From: Candidatus Pullichristensenella stercorigallinarum
GTDB lineage: Bacteria > Bacillota > Clostridia > Christensenellales > Aristaeellaceae
Direction of reading: 5' to 3'
Length of the DNA stretch: 57,947 bases
Assembly (NCBI GenBank): GCA_018712945.1
Contig: DVFZ01000035.1
Coordinates: 1 to 57,947 of the forward strand
The notes under the pieces were generated by a model, which saw only the letters and a list, made by a program, of their open reading frames with translations, was not told the origin of the DNA and did no database searches. The stretch's first letter is position 1, and each line of letters begins with the position of its first letter. A program made the translations under genes and the position numbers. Below, one piece after another: positions 43,036-50,870 of the stretch.

Positions 43036-44778
43036 TTACGCCACGTGTTCGGCGTTGGCTTCTTCTTCGAGCTTGCGGTAGGCAACCTTGCCCACCAGCG
43101 TCTTGGGAAGCTCCTCGCGGAACTCGATGTCGTAGGGCATGGCATACTTGGCAATGTGCTTTTCGCAGTACTTGAGGATTTCGCGCTTGACTTCCTCAGA
43201 GGGCTGCACGCCGGGCTTGAGCACCGCGTAAGCCTTGACCTTCTGCATCTTGTAGGGGTCCTTCACGCCGACCACGCAGCTATACAGCACCTTTTCATGG
43301 CCGTCGATGATGTTCTCAAGCTGCGAAGGATAGACGTTGTAGCCGGAGGTAACGATCATGCGCTTAATGCGCTGGCGGAAGTATACAAAGCCGTCCTCGT
43401 CCATCACGCCCAGGTCGCCGGTGTGCAGCCAGGTGTGGCCGTCCGGATGCGTGCGCAGGGTCATGGCGGTTTCTTCGGGATTGTCCACATAGCCGAGCAT
43501 CACGGTCGGGCCGGTGAGCACGATTTCGCCTTCCTCACCATAGGGAACCTCGTCGGTGGTGCCGGGCTTGACGATCTTGTAGAACGTATCCGGGAAGGGC
43601 ACGCCGATGGAGCCTTCGCGGTAATAGCCGATGGGCGTCAGGCAACTGGCGGTAACGCACTCGGTGGTGCCGTAACCCTCGCGGATGGGCACGGGGGAGT
43701 TGTGCTCCTTGAGGAACTTATCCACCTTGGTCTTAAGCTCGATAGAGAGCGAATCGCCGCCGGAGAACACGCCGCGCAAGAAGCCCAGATCGGCGTTTTC
43801 CAGCTTGTCGGCGCGCAGCAGCGCCTCAAACAGCGTCGGCACGCCCGGAATCAGGTTCGGCTTTTTCTTTTTCAACAGTTTGGCGTAGGTGTTGATGGTA
43901 AACTGCGGCACCAGAATGCAGGTAGCGCCCACCACCAGCGCGGTGTGGATGCCGATGCCCAAGCCAAAACCGTGGAAAATTGGCATAACCGAAAGCATCT
44001 TCATGCCATGCAAATCCGTATAGCCGCTCATTGCCGCGGTTTGCAGGGCCAGGGCGTTAAAGTTGCGGCTAGAGAGCAAAATACCCTTGGTGGTGCCGGT
44101 CGTGCCGCCGGAATAGAGAATGACCGCGCCTTCATCGGCCTTGCCATCCAACGGGGGAAGCTGCAGATCCTGCGCCGCACCCGCTTCCATAAAGTCGTTC
44201 CAGAAGGTATACTTGTCCGACTTGGGCAGCTTGGGCAGTTTGCGGCCCTTGGTCATGATAAAGGCATAACGCACCGGGGCCTTGAGTTCGTCGCGGATGC
44301 GGGCGATGAGCACCTTCACCGGTTGATCCAACGCCGGCAGGATTTCCGAAACTTTGGGATAAAACTGATCCAACGTGAGAATGGCCTTGCTCTTGGAGGC
44401 GTTCAGGTAAAAGGCGATTTCGCCCGGCGCGGAAAGGGGATGGATCATCGTCGGAATCGCGCCAATGCGGTTCAAGGCGTAGAAAGCGTCCACAGCCTGC
44501 GGGGAGTTGGGCATGGCGATGGTCACGCGGTCGCCCTTGCGGATGCCAAACGCCAGCAAAGCCTTGGCAGTGGCCTGAAGCCGGGCAAGGAAAGTGCGGT
44601 AGTCCGTCTTCTTGCCCATAAATTCATAGGCGATGTTGTCGGGGTAGCGCTTGGCGGCGTCCTCGATCATCTCGTACATGGTCTTGTCCGGGTAATCGAT
44701 GCTGTGCGGCGTGTTGCCGTAATACTTCAGCCAAGGGGCGGTCAAAGCTTGCATGTTTAAAGAACCCTCTTTCTTCAT
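43036..44778 (-). CDS. Long-chain acyl-CoA synthetase-like AMP-dependent ligase
   Basis: The 580-residue protein activates a carboxylic acid as an acyl-adenylate and then as a CoA thioester. ANL-family motifs are present: ILYSGGTTGTTKG (A3, about 223-235), GYGTTECV (A5), LHTGDLGVMDEDGFVYFRQRIKRMI (A7-A8) and GYNVYPSQLENII (hinge side), with a C-terminal lysine in PKTLVGKVAYRKL. The substrate is probably a medium- or long-chain fatty acid. The ATG at 44778 follows GAGGGATGAACC; an internal ATG at 44754 with AAGAGGG upstream is also possible. It has its own promoter and is divergent from csoR. Confidence 0.9.
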   Translation of the reverse strand: MKKEGSLNMQALTAPWLKYYGNTPHSIDYPDKTMYEMIEDAAKRYPDNIAYEFMGKKTDYRTFLARLQATAKALLAFGIRKGDRVTIAMPNSPQAVDAFYALNRIGAIPTMIHPLSAPGEIAFYLNASKSKAILTLDQFYPKVSEILPALDQPVKVLIARIRDELKAPVRYAFIMTKGRKLPKLPKSDKYTFWNDFMEAGAAQDLQLPPLDGKADEGAVILYSGGTTGTTKGILLSSRNFNALALQTAAMSGYTDLHGMKMLSVMPIFHGFGLGIGIHTALVVGATCILVPQFTINTYAKLLKKKKPNLIPGVPTLFEALLRADKLENADLGFLRGVFSGGDSLSIELKTKVDKFLKEHNSPVPIREGYGTTECVTASCLTPIGYYREGSIGVPFPDTFYKIVKPGTTDEVPYGEEGEIVLTGPTVMLGYVDNPEETAMTLRTHPDGHTWLHTGDLGVMDEDGFVYFRQRIKRMIVTSGYNVYPSQLENIIDGHEKVLYSCVVGVKDPYKMQKVKAYAVLKPGVQPSEEVKREILKYCEKHIAKYAMPYDIEFREELPKTLVGKVAYRKLEEEANAEHVA

Positions 44779-44827
44779 GGTTCATCCCTCAAGCCCTGAT
44801 GGGCAATCTTTTGAATCAAACACGGTC

Positions 44828-44856
44828 ATGCTATCATAAAAACATAAACTTGTCAA
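44828..44856 (-). promoter_or_regulatory. Promoter of the acyl-CoA ligase gene
   Basis: On the minus strand TTGACA (44851-44856) and TAGCAT (44828-44833) are 17 bases apart, about 50 bases before the start. Confidence 0.75.
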
Positions 44857-44917
44857 CTTCTGTTAGATTACAGTACGATGAAAAATGCGCGGATATGTGC
44901 TGCGCGGCAAATTATCC

Positions 44918-44965
44918 TTGACAAACCGCCCCTGCCGCCGCATAATGATTACATATTAATGTAAC
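44918..44965 (+). promoter_or_regulatory. csoR promoter with palindromic operator candidate
   Basis: TTGACA (44918-44923) and CATAAT (44941-44946) are 17 bases apart. Immediately downstream, TTACATATTAATGTAA (44949-44964) forms a dyad over the expected transcription start, suited to a repressor. It differs from the C-rich sites at the ATPase promoter, so it may bind another regulator. Confidence 0.7.
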
Positions 44966-44977
44966 GGAGGTGCGCGC

Positions 44978-45253
44978 ATGCGGCAATGTATGGACGCGGA
45001 GAATCTGCACAGGCGGCTGAAGAAGATTATCGGGCAGGTACAGGCCATCGACCGCATGGTGGATGAGGATGTGCCCTGCGAGGATGTGCTCTCCCAAATC
45101 AACGCCGCCAAGAGCGCCCTGCACCGCGTCGGCCAGGTGGTTCTGGAGGGGCACATACAGCATTGTGTGCGCGACGGCATTGAGCATGGCGACGCGGATC
45201 AGACCATTGCCAACTTCACCAAGGCTGTCGAGCGCTTTGCCAATATGACTTAG
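44978..45253 (+). CDS. csoR: Copper-sensing repressor, CsoR family
   Basis: CsoR proteins are all-helical tetramers that release DNA when they bind Cu(I). The 91-residue protein has RLKKIIGQVQAIDRMVDEDVPCEDVLSQINAAKSAL. The metal ligands are Cys34, His59 and Cys63, with the 25- and 4-residue spacing of the Cu(I) site in known CsoR (Cys-His-Cys). This separates it from RcnR-type nickel/cobalt sensors, which use a His-Cys-His-His set. GGAGGTGCGCGC precedes the ATG. A terminator and a separate promoter stand between it and the P-type ATPase that it probably controls. Confidence 0.92.
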   Translation: MRQCMDAENLHRRLKKIIGQVQAIDRMVDEDVPCEDVLSQINAAKSALHRVGQVVLEGHIQHCVRDGIEHGDADQTIANFTKAVERFANMT

Positions 45254-45375
45254 CCCAAACCAAACGGGTATCGGTGCGGGCGGCGGCGCCGCCCTGAATG
45301 GTATTGCTTTCGGCGTACCTTCCATATCTTTCCCACTATAAGTCATATTATAAACCGCTTTGCGGTACAAACATT

Positions 45376-45400
45376 CCGGCCCGGAGGCCGGTTTTCTTTT
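45376..45400 (+). terminator. Terminator after csoR
   Basis: CCGGCC/GGCCGG around loop CGGA is followed by TTTTCTTTTT. It lies about 120 bases past the csoR stop; the intervening sequence has no gene I can support. Confidence 0.82.
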
Positions 45401-45405
45401 TGTGC

Positions 45406-45452
45406 TTGACAACCTATACCCCTATAAGTATAATATACCCATACCCCTAATG
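45406..45452 (+). promoter_or_regulatory. ATPase promoter with repeated ATACCCCTA boxes
   Basis: TTGACA (45406-45411), a 17-base spacer and TATAAT (45429-45434). The box ATACCCCTA occurs at 45416-45424, inside the spacer, and again at 45441-45449, just past the -10. C-tract boxes of this kind are typical CsoR sites, so copper-relieved repression is likely. Confidence 0.85.
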
Positions 45453-45468
45453 GTAAAGGAGCGGGAAC

Positions 45469-47340
45469 ATGAAAAAGCTGGAAGACATACTGGCCTGGGG
45501 CGGGACGAAAAAGGATATTGCCTTTCTGGTGATTTCGGGCCTGGCGCTGCTTGCCAGCATCTTCAACCTTCTGCCGCTGCCGTTTGACGCGGCGTGGGTG
45601 GCGATTGTCCTCTGCGGCGTGCCCATCATTCTGGAGGCGATCATTGGCCTGATTACGTCCTTTGACATCAAGGCGGACGTGCTGGTGTCCATTGCCCTGA
45701 TCGCCTCCGTGATCATTGGCGAGGATTTTGCCGCCGGGGAAGTGGCCTTCATCATGCAGCTTGGCGGTCTGTTGGAGGAATTGACCGTGGCCCGGGCGCG
45801 CGCGGGCATCGAGCGGCTTGTGCATCTCACGCCGCGCACGGCGCGGGTGATACGGAACGGCCAGGAAAACGTCATCCCTGCCGAGGAAGTGGCGGTGGAC
45901 GAGCTTTTGCGCGTGCTGCCGGGCGAGACGGTGCCGGTGGACGGCGTGATTATTTCCGGACAGACTTCCATCGACCAGGCGGTGATGACCGGCGAATCGC
46001 TGCCCGTGGACAAGGGCGTGGGCGACGAGGTTTCCAGCGGCACGGTCAATCAGTTCGGGGCTTTTGAAATGCGCTCGACGCGCGTGGGGGAGGATAGCTC
46101 CATCCAGCGCATGATTCGCCTGGTGCAGTCCGCCGACGCGGGCAAGGCCAAAATCGTCGGCGTCGCCGACCGCTGGGCGACGTGGATCGTGGTTATCGCC
46201 CTCACGGCGGCGGCGCTGACCTGGCTCATCAGCGGCGAAATCATCCGCGCAGTGACGATCCTGGTTGTGTTTTGCCCCTGCGCGCTGGTGCTGGCCACGC
46301 CCACGGCAATCATGGCCGCCATCGGCAACGCCACCCACCATGGCTTTCTCGTGCGCGAAGGAGACGCGCTGGAGCGCCTGGCCTCCGTTACCCGCTTTGC
46401 CTTTGATAAAACCGGCACGCTCACCTTTGGCACGCCCCATGTGACGGCGGTGGAAAGCGCGCGTGTGGAGGTTTCCCGCGGGGAACTATACGCCTGCGCC
46501 GCCGGGGCGGAGCTGCGCTCGGAACATCCGCTGGGCAAGGCCATCGTGCGCTGCTACCGGGAGGAAACGGGCCAGGAGCCGCCACCGGCAGAGGGTTTCG
46601 CCATACTGCCCGGGCGCGGCGTGCGCGCCGTGGTCGGAGGCAGGAAAATCGCCGCCGGCAACGCGCAGCTCCTCGCCGGGGAAGGCGGAGGCGTGCCGGA
46701 AGCCTGCGCTACGGCTGCCCAGGCTTACAGCGCCGGGGGGTGCAGCGTCATTTATGTCGCCATAGACGGCCGTTGCGCGGGATTCATCGCCCTGTCGGAC
46801 ACGCTGCGCCCGGACGCGGAGGACACGATTCGCCGCGTGCGCGCTTCCGGCGTCACCCCCGTGCTGCTCACCGGCGACCACGAAAGCGCGGCCGGAGCAA
46901 TCGCCGCGCGCCTGTCCATTGAGGAATATCATGCCGGTTGCCTGCCCGAGGATAAACTGCGCTACATCGACGCAAGCCAGGGACAGGGCCAACCGGTGTG
47001 TATGATTGGCGATGGCGTCAACGACGCGCCCGCCCTCAAGCGCGCCTTTGTCGGCGTGGCCATGGGCGGCGTGGGCAGCGATATTGCCGTGGACGCCGCC
47101 GATATCGCCCTGGTCAACGATGAAATACGGGAGATACCGCACCTTCTGCGCCTTTCCCGGCGCATGATGCGCACCATCCGCCTGAACATGACCTTTTCCA
47201 TGGCGCTCAACTTCGTGGCCATCGTGCTGGCGATGACCGGCGTGCTCAACCCGGTGGTCGGCGCACTGGTACACAATGCCGGCTCAGTTGTGGTTATCAT
47301 CAATTCCGCTTTGCTGCTCAAATGGAGGGAAAAGACATGA
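45469..47340 (+). CDS. P1B-type heavy-metal ATPase, probably Cu(I) export
   Basis: This membrane pump of 623 residues lacks the usual N-terminal metal-binding (HMA) domain. Visible motifs are TGES of the actuator (174-177), CPC in helix 4 of the core (269-271), phosphorylation site DKTGT (313-317), EHPLGKAI and GDGVNDAP. The last membrane helices read HNAGSVVVIINSALLL: they lack the DxG of zinc/cadmium pumps but also are not the standard copper form, so the metal is not settled by sequence. The adjacent Cu(I)-type csoR and CsoR-like boxes favour copper. Its stop overlaps the next gene (ATGA). Confidence 0.9.
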   Translation: MKKLEDILAWGGTKKDIAFLVISGLALLASIFNLLPLPFDAAWVAIVLCGVPIILEAIIGLITSFDIKADVLVSIALIASVIIGEDFAAGEVAFIMQLGGLLEELTVARARAGIERLVHLTPRTARVIRNGQENVIPAEEVAVDELLRVLPGETVPVDGVIISGQTSIDQAVMTGESLPVDKGVGDEVSSGTVNQFGAFEMRSTRVGEDSSIQRMIRLVQSADAGKAKIVGVADRWATWIVVIALTAAALTWLISGEIIRAVTILVVFCPCALVLATPTAIMAAIGNATHHGFLVREGDALERLASVTRFAFDKTGTLTFGTPHVTAVESARVEVSRGELYACAAGAELRSEHPLGKAIVRCYREETGQEPPPAEGFAILPGRGVRAVVGGRKIAAGNAQLLAGEGGGVPEACATAAQAYSAGGCSVIYVAIDGRCAGFIALSDTLRPDAEDTIRRVRASGVTPVLLTGDHESAAGAIAARLSIEEYHAGCLPEDKLRYIDASQGQGQPVCMIGDGVNDAPALKRAFVGVAMGGVGSDIAVDAADIALVNDEIREIPHLLRLSRRMMRTIRLNMTFSMALNFVAIVLAMTGVLNPVVGALVHNAGSVVVIINSALLLKWREKT

Positions 47341-47513
47341 TAGGAACCATCGTTGCGCTCGTCGTTGGCCTCGCCGTACTTTGTGGAGGAGTTTACTACT
47401 TTATCAAGGAGAAAAATGACAGGGAATCGCGGAAAATTTACGGCGTGGTAACGGCTGCCGGCGCTGTGATTATCGCTTTCGTGGTTGTCAGGGTTCTGGT
47501 GGCGGGGTTCTGA
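47337..47513 (+). CDS. 58-residue membrane protein coupled to the ATPase
   Basis: The protein has two hydrophobic helices, [19 protein letters not shown] and [20 protein letters not shown], joined by a charged loop ([10 protein letters not shown]). It starts within the last codons of the ATPase (ATGA overlap), with GGAGGGAAAAGAC upstream, so it is translated with it. There is no Cys/Met/His metal motif. It may be a small accessory subunit or regulator of the pump. I do not recognise a family. Confidence 0.72.
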   Translation: MIGTIVALVVGLAVLCGGVYYFIKEKNDRESRKIYGVVTAAGAVIIAFVVVRVLVAGF

Positions 47514-47536
47514 ATCTGCCTCTGCCAAAATGCCGT

Positions 47537-47570
47537 CGCGCCGGAGGGAAGCGTTCCTCCGGCGCGTTTT
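47537..47570 (+). terminator. Terminator of the copper operon
   Basis: CGCGCCGGAGG pairs with CCTCCGGCGCG around an eight-base loop and is followed by TTTT. It separates this operon from the convergent ANTAR gene. Confidence 0.85.
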
Positions 47571-47571
47571 G

Positions 47572-48120
47572 TTATGTATCGTAGTTTGCCAGTATGCTCA
47601 TAGCCACTTCCAGCCGGGAAACGCGGCGGTCCATGGCCTGCTTTTCGATATAGCGGTGCGCCTGCGGCTCGGACATGTTCAGGTAGCGGATCAGCGCCAG
47701 CTTGGCGCGGGAAACCATGCGCGTCTCATTGAGCTTGTCGCGCAAGCGTTCATTTTCGGCGGCCGCGCCGTTGAGCCGGTAATACAGCGCCGCCGCGCAG
47801 CGCATGGCTGTGCTCAGGGCGGCGCGGGTCAATGGCCGGGCCAGGACGAATACGCCCGCGCGCGTGAGTTCCTCCGCTTCATCCATGCGCTCGGGCGCGA
47901 GCGGCAGAAGCACGCCCGCACGCGAACAGGCCGCCAATTCCTTTGCCAGCTCTGCCGAGCCGTCCGCCAGGAAAGCCAGCGCGTATTGGCCGCTGCTGAG
48001 CGCTTCGCGCGCCGTCTGGCCGTCGTGGGCGCAGGAAATCTCCACGGCGCCCGCTTCCACGAGCGCCCGGACGAGCTTTTCTTCTTCCGCGCCCCGGACG
48101 ACCAACAGCGTTTTCATCAT
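47572..48120 (-). CDS. ANTAR-domain antiterminator with degenerate receiver
   Basis: ANTAR proteins bind paired hairpins in nascent RNA and prevent termination. The 182-residue protein has a receiver-like N-domain (1 to about 115) and a three-helix ANTAR domain at the C-terminus ([43 protein letters not shown], about 125-168). The receiver lacks the acidic pair after strand 1 (VVRGAEE), and the lysine position reads ARPL, so phosphorylation is doubtful. It is divergent from glutamine synthetase III, a pairing common in Clostridia. The ATG lies only six bases after TATAAT, so the mRNA is probably leaderless. Confidence 0.88.
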   Translation of the reverse strand: MMKTLLVVRGAEEEKLVRALVEAGAVEISCAHDGQTAREALSSGQYALAFLADGSAELAKELAACSRAGVLLPLAPERMDEAEELTRAGVFVLARPLTRAALSTAMRCAAALYYRLNGAAAENERLRDKLNETRMVSRAKLALIRYLNMSEPQAHRYIEKQAMDRRVSRLEVAMSILANYDT

Positions 48121-48126
48121 AGAGCC

Positions 48127-48156
48127 ATTATAAGAAACCCCACAAATCGCTGTCAA
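48127..48156 (-). promoter_or_regulatory. Promoter of the ANTAR gene
   Basis: On the minus strand TTGACA (48151-48156) and TATAAT (48127-48132) are 18 bases apart. The start codon follows the -10 by six bases, leaving no room for a ribosome binding site. Confidence 0.82.
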
Positions 48157-48186
48157 GCGAACTTTTTGAAAATAAACTGCACGCGG

Positions 48187-48215
48187 TTGACACACTTCGC
48201 CCAAGGCCGTATTAT
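48187..48215 (+). promoter_or_regulatory. Promoter of glutamine synthetase III
   Basis: TTGACA (48187-48192), a 17-base spacer and TATTAT (48210-48215). The expected leader is about 25 bases, too short for an ANTAR hairpin pair. Confidence 0.85.
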
Positions 48216-48246
48216 AGTAAGCAGTATTGCGAGTGTGGAGGCTTAT

Positions 48247-50331
48247 ATGGGCAATATTGAGGCGATTTTTGGCTCGATGGTATTCAGCGACAAGGTGATG
48301 CGCTCGCTTCTGCCGCACGATACCTATGAAAAACTGCAAAAGACCATTCAGGAAGGGCGCGATCTCGACCGCAGCGTTGCCGATGTGGTGGCCAACGCCA
48401 TGAAGGACTGGGCAATCTCCAAGGGCGCCACGCATTTTACGCACTGGTTCCAGCCCCTGACCGACGTCACCGCCGAAAAGCACGACGCTTTTTTGACGCC
48501 CACCGGCCCGTGCGGCATCGTTATGGAATTCTCCGGCAAGGAGCTGATCCGCGGCGAGCCGGACGCTTCTTCCTTCCCCTCGGGCGGTCTGCGCGCTACA
48601 TTCGAAGCCCGCGGCTATACGGCCTGGGATCCCACAAGCTATGCCTTTATCAAGGATAACACGCTGTGTATCCCCACGGCGTTTTGCTCCTATACGGGCA
48701 GCGTGCTGGACAAAAAGACGCCGCTTTTGCGCTCAGTGGAGGCGCTCAACCGCGAAACGCTGCGCATACTGCGCCTGTTTGGGCATACGGATGTGCGCCG
48801 CGTTTATGCCACCGTCGGCCCGGAGCAGGAATATTTCCTCATTGACCGCGCCGCCTACGAACGCCGCCCAGACCTCAAATACACGGGCCGCACGCTCTTT
48901 GGCGCGCGCCCGGCCAAGGGTCAGGAGATGGACGACCAGTACTTCGGCGCCCTGAAAACGCGCATTTCCGCCTATATGCGCGAACTGGACGAGGAGCTGT
49001 GGAAGCTGGGCGTGTTCGCCCGCACCGAGCACAACGAGGCCGCCCCCGCGCAGCACGAGCTGGCCCCGGTGTTTACCAACGTCAACGTCGCCACCGACCA
49101 CAACCAGCTCACCATGGAGATGATGAAGAAGGTCGCCGTCAAGCATGGGCTGGTCTGCCTTCTGCATGAAAAGCCCTTTGCCGGCGTGAATGGTAGCGGC
49201 AAACACAACAACTGGTCGATTTCCACGGATACGGGCGCGAACCTGCTCGAACCGGGCAAATCCCCGGCGGAAAACATGCAGTTTTTGCTCTTCCTGGCGG
49301 CGGTGATGCGCGCCGTGGACGAGCATCAGGATTTGCTGCGCATTTCCGCGGCCTCGGCGGGCAACGACCACCGTCTGGGTGCAAGCGAAGCGCCGCCCGC
49401 TATTGTGTCGATGTTCCTCGGCGACGAATTGACCGCCGTGGTGGAGGCCATCACCCATAAGGAAAGCTATCAGGCCGAAAAGTCCTATCTGGAAACCGGC
49501 CTGGGCGTGCTGCCGCGCATCCGCCGCGACACAACCGACCGCAACCGCACATCGCCCTTTGCCTTTACGGGCAACAAGTTTGAGTTCCGCATGCTCGGCT
49601 CCAGCCATTCCATCGCTGACGCCAACACGGTGCTCAATACCGCCGTGGCCGACGCCCTGCGCGCCTTTGCCGACGAGCTGGAGCAGGCCGACGACTTTCC
49701 CCTGCGTCTGGGCAAGCTCATCCGCCGCGAATTCCGCGCCCATCAGCGCATCCTTTTCAACGGCAACAACTACGCCCCTGAGTGGGTAGAAGAGGCGGAA
49801 AAGCGCGGGCTGTGCAACTACCGCTCCAGCGTGGACGCCATCGGCCATCTCACGGATGCAAAGAACGTGGAGCTATTTGCCCGCCACGGCGTGTTTACCG
49901 GCGAGGAATTGGCCTCGCGCCGGGAAATTATGTATGAAAACTACGCCAAGATCATCCACATCGAAGCGCTGACCATGCTGGATATGGTGCGCCGCGAAAT
50001 CCTGCCCGCCGTGGTCGCCTATACCGGCCGGCTGCTGGAAACGGCCCTGCGCAAGCGCGAGATGGGCCTGACGTGCGCGTATGAAACGAAGCTCACTGAA
50101 AAGCTCTCCGCGCTCACCGACAGCATTGCCGATACCGCCGAGCGCCTCGACGCGGCTGTAATCCACGCCCAGGAATGCGCGGAAAACGAGGAGAAGGCGC
50201 GCTACCACCATGATGTAATTTTTTCCGCCATGCAGGAAATGCGCGCCGTGTGCGACGAAACGGAATTGCTCGTGGCCAAGGACGTCTGGCCCTATCCCAG
50301 CTATGGCGAAATGCTCTTTAGCGTGATGTAG
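48247..50331 (+). CDS. glnN: Glutamine synthetase type III
   Basis: The enzyme makes glutamine from glutamate, ammonia and ATP. The 694-residue length and the motifs fit type III: the N-terminal [77 protein letters not shown] and [22 protein letters not shown], with [19 protein letters not shown] in the active-site region. Type III enzymes are large hexamer-stacked dodecamers. GGAGGCTTAT precedes the ATG. Although reading is open far upstream, that part is antisense to the ANTAR gene. It is divergent from ANTAR; a flavodoxin gene follows 50 bases later. Confidence 0.96.
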   Translation: MGNIEAIFGSMVFSDKVMRSLLPHDTYEKLQKTIQEGRDLDRSVADVVANAMKDWAISKGATHFTHWFQPLTDVTAEKHDAFLTPTGPCGIVMEFSGKELIRGEPDASSFPSGGLRATFEARGYTAWDPTSYAFIKDNTLCIPTAFCSYTGSVLDKKTPLLRSVEALNRETLRILRLFGHTDVRRVYATVGPEQEYFLIDRAAYERRPDLKYTGRTLFGARPAKGQEMDDQYFGALKTRISAYMRELDEELWKLGVFARTEHNEAAPAQHELAPVFTNVNVATDHNQLTMEMMKKVAVKHGLVCLLHEKPFAGVNGSGKHNNWSISTDTGANLLEPGKSPAENMQFLLFLAAVMRAVDEHQDLLRISAASAGNDHRLGASEAPPAIVSMFLGDELTAVVEAITHKESYQAEKSYLETGLGVLPRIRRDTTDRNRTSPFAFTGNKFEFRMLGSSHSIADANTVLNTAVADALRAFADELEQADDFPLRLGKLIRREFRAHQRILFNGNNYAPEWVEEAEKRGLCNYRSSVDAIGHLTDAKNVELFARHGVFTGEELASRREIMYENYAKIIHIEALTMLDMVRREILPAVVAYTGRLLETALRKREMGLTCAYETKLTEKLSALTDSIADTAERLDAAVIHAQECAENEEKARYHHDVIFSAMQEMRAVCDETELLVAKDVWPYPSYGEMLFSVM

Positions 50332-50381
50332 GCAAAGGCAAGCTGCCCGAGACCGGCCCGCGAAGCGGGGGAGGAAATACA

Positions 50382-50870
50382 ATGAAAACACTGATTGCCT
50401 ATGCGTCCAAAACGGGAACCACGGAAAAATGCGCCCGCACGTTGGCGGAAAAGATTCCAAACGCCACCCTTGTAGACCTGTGCGCGCAAAAACCCGACCC
50501 CTCCGCTTACGACCAGGTGATCGTCGGCGGCAGCGTGCGCATGGGCAGCCTCCATGTGGACGCGCGCCAGTATCTGGAGGGGACAAAGCCCATCCTGCTT
50601 GAAAAGCCGCTGGGCATTTTTCTGTGCGCTGGTTTTGCGGAAAAGGCGGACGCCATTTTCGCAAACAATATCGAGGCCGAGTTGCGCACGCACGCCCGGC
50701 AATGCGCCTGCTTCGGCGGCGAAATAGACTTTTCAAAGCTGCGCGGCTTTGAAAAGCTGATCGCAAAAATGGCCCTGCGCTCCGCCGGGGAAAACAGCGC
50801 AGCGCTGCCGCATCTGTTCCCCGAGCGCATCGAGGCTTTCGCGGCGCTCTTTGCAGGGGAAACGCCGTGA
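50382..50870 (+). CDS. Flavodoxin-domain protein
   Basis: The 162-residue protein has the FMN phosphate loop AYASKTGTTEKCA (about 6-18) and YDQVIVGGSVRMGSLH, as in the flavodoxin-type family related to HemG. C-terminal residues (FSKLRGFEKLIAKMALR) resemble those of menaquinone-linked protoporphyrinogen oxidase-like proteins, but no heme pathway is seen here. The start follows GGGGGAGGAAATACA. Its stop overlaps the GTG of the RecQ gene (GTGA), indicating co-translation. Confidence 0.88.
   Translation: MKTLIAYASKTGTTEKCARTLAEKIPNATLVDLCAQKPDPSAYDQVIVGGSVRMGSLHVDARQYLEGTKPILLEKPLGIFLCAGFAEKADAIFANNIEAELRTHARQCACFGGEIDFSKLRGFEKLIAKMALRSAGENSAALPHLFPERIEAFAALFAGETP

Noticed and set aside
48215..48247. 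ANTAR-responsive leader before glutamine synthetase III
   Set aside because: The promoter leaves a leader of only about 25 bases, without room for two hairpins.
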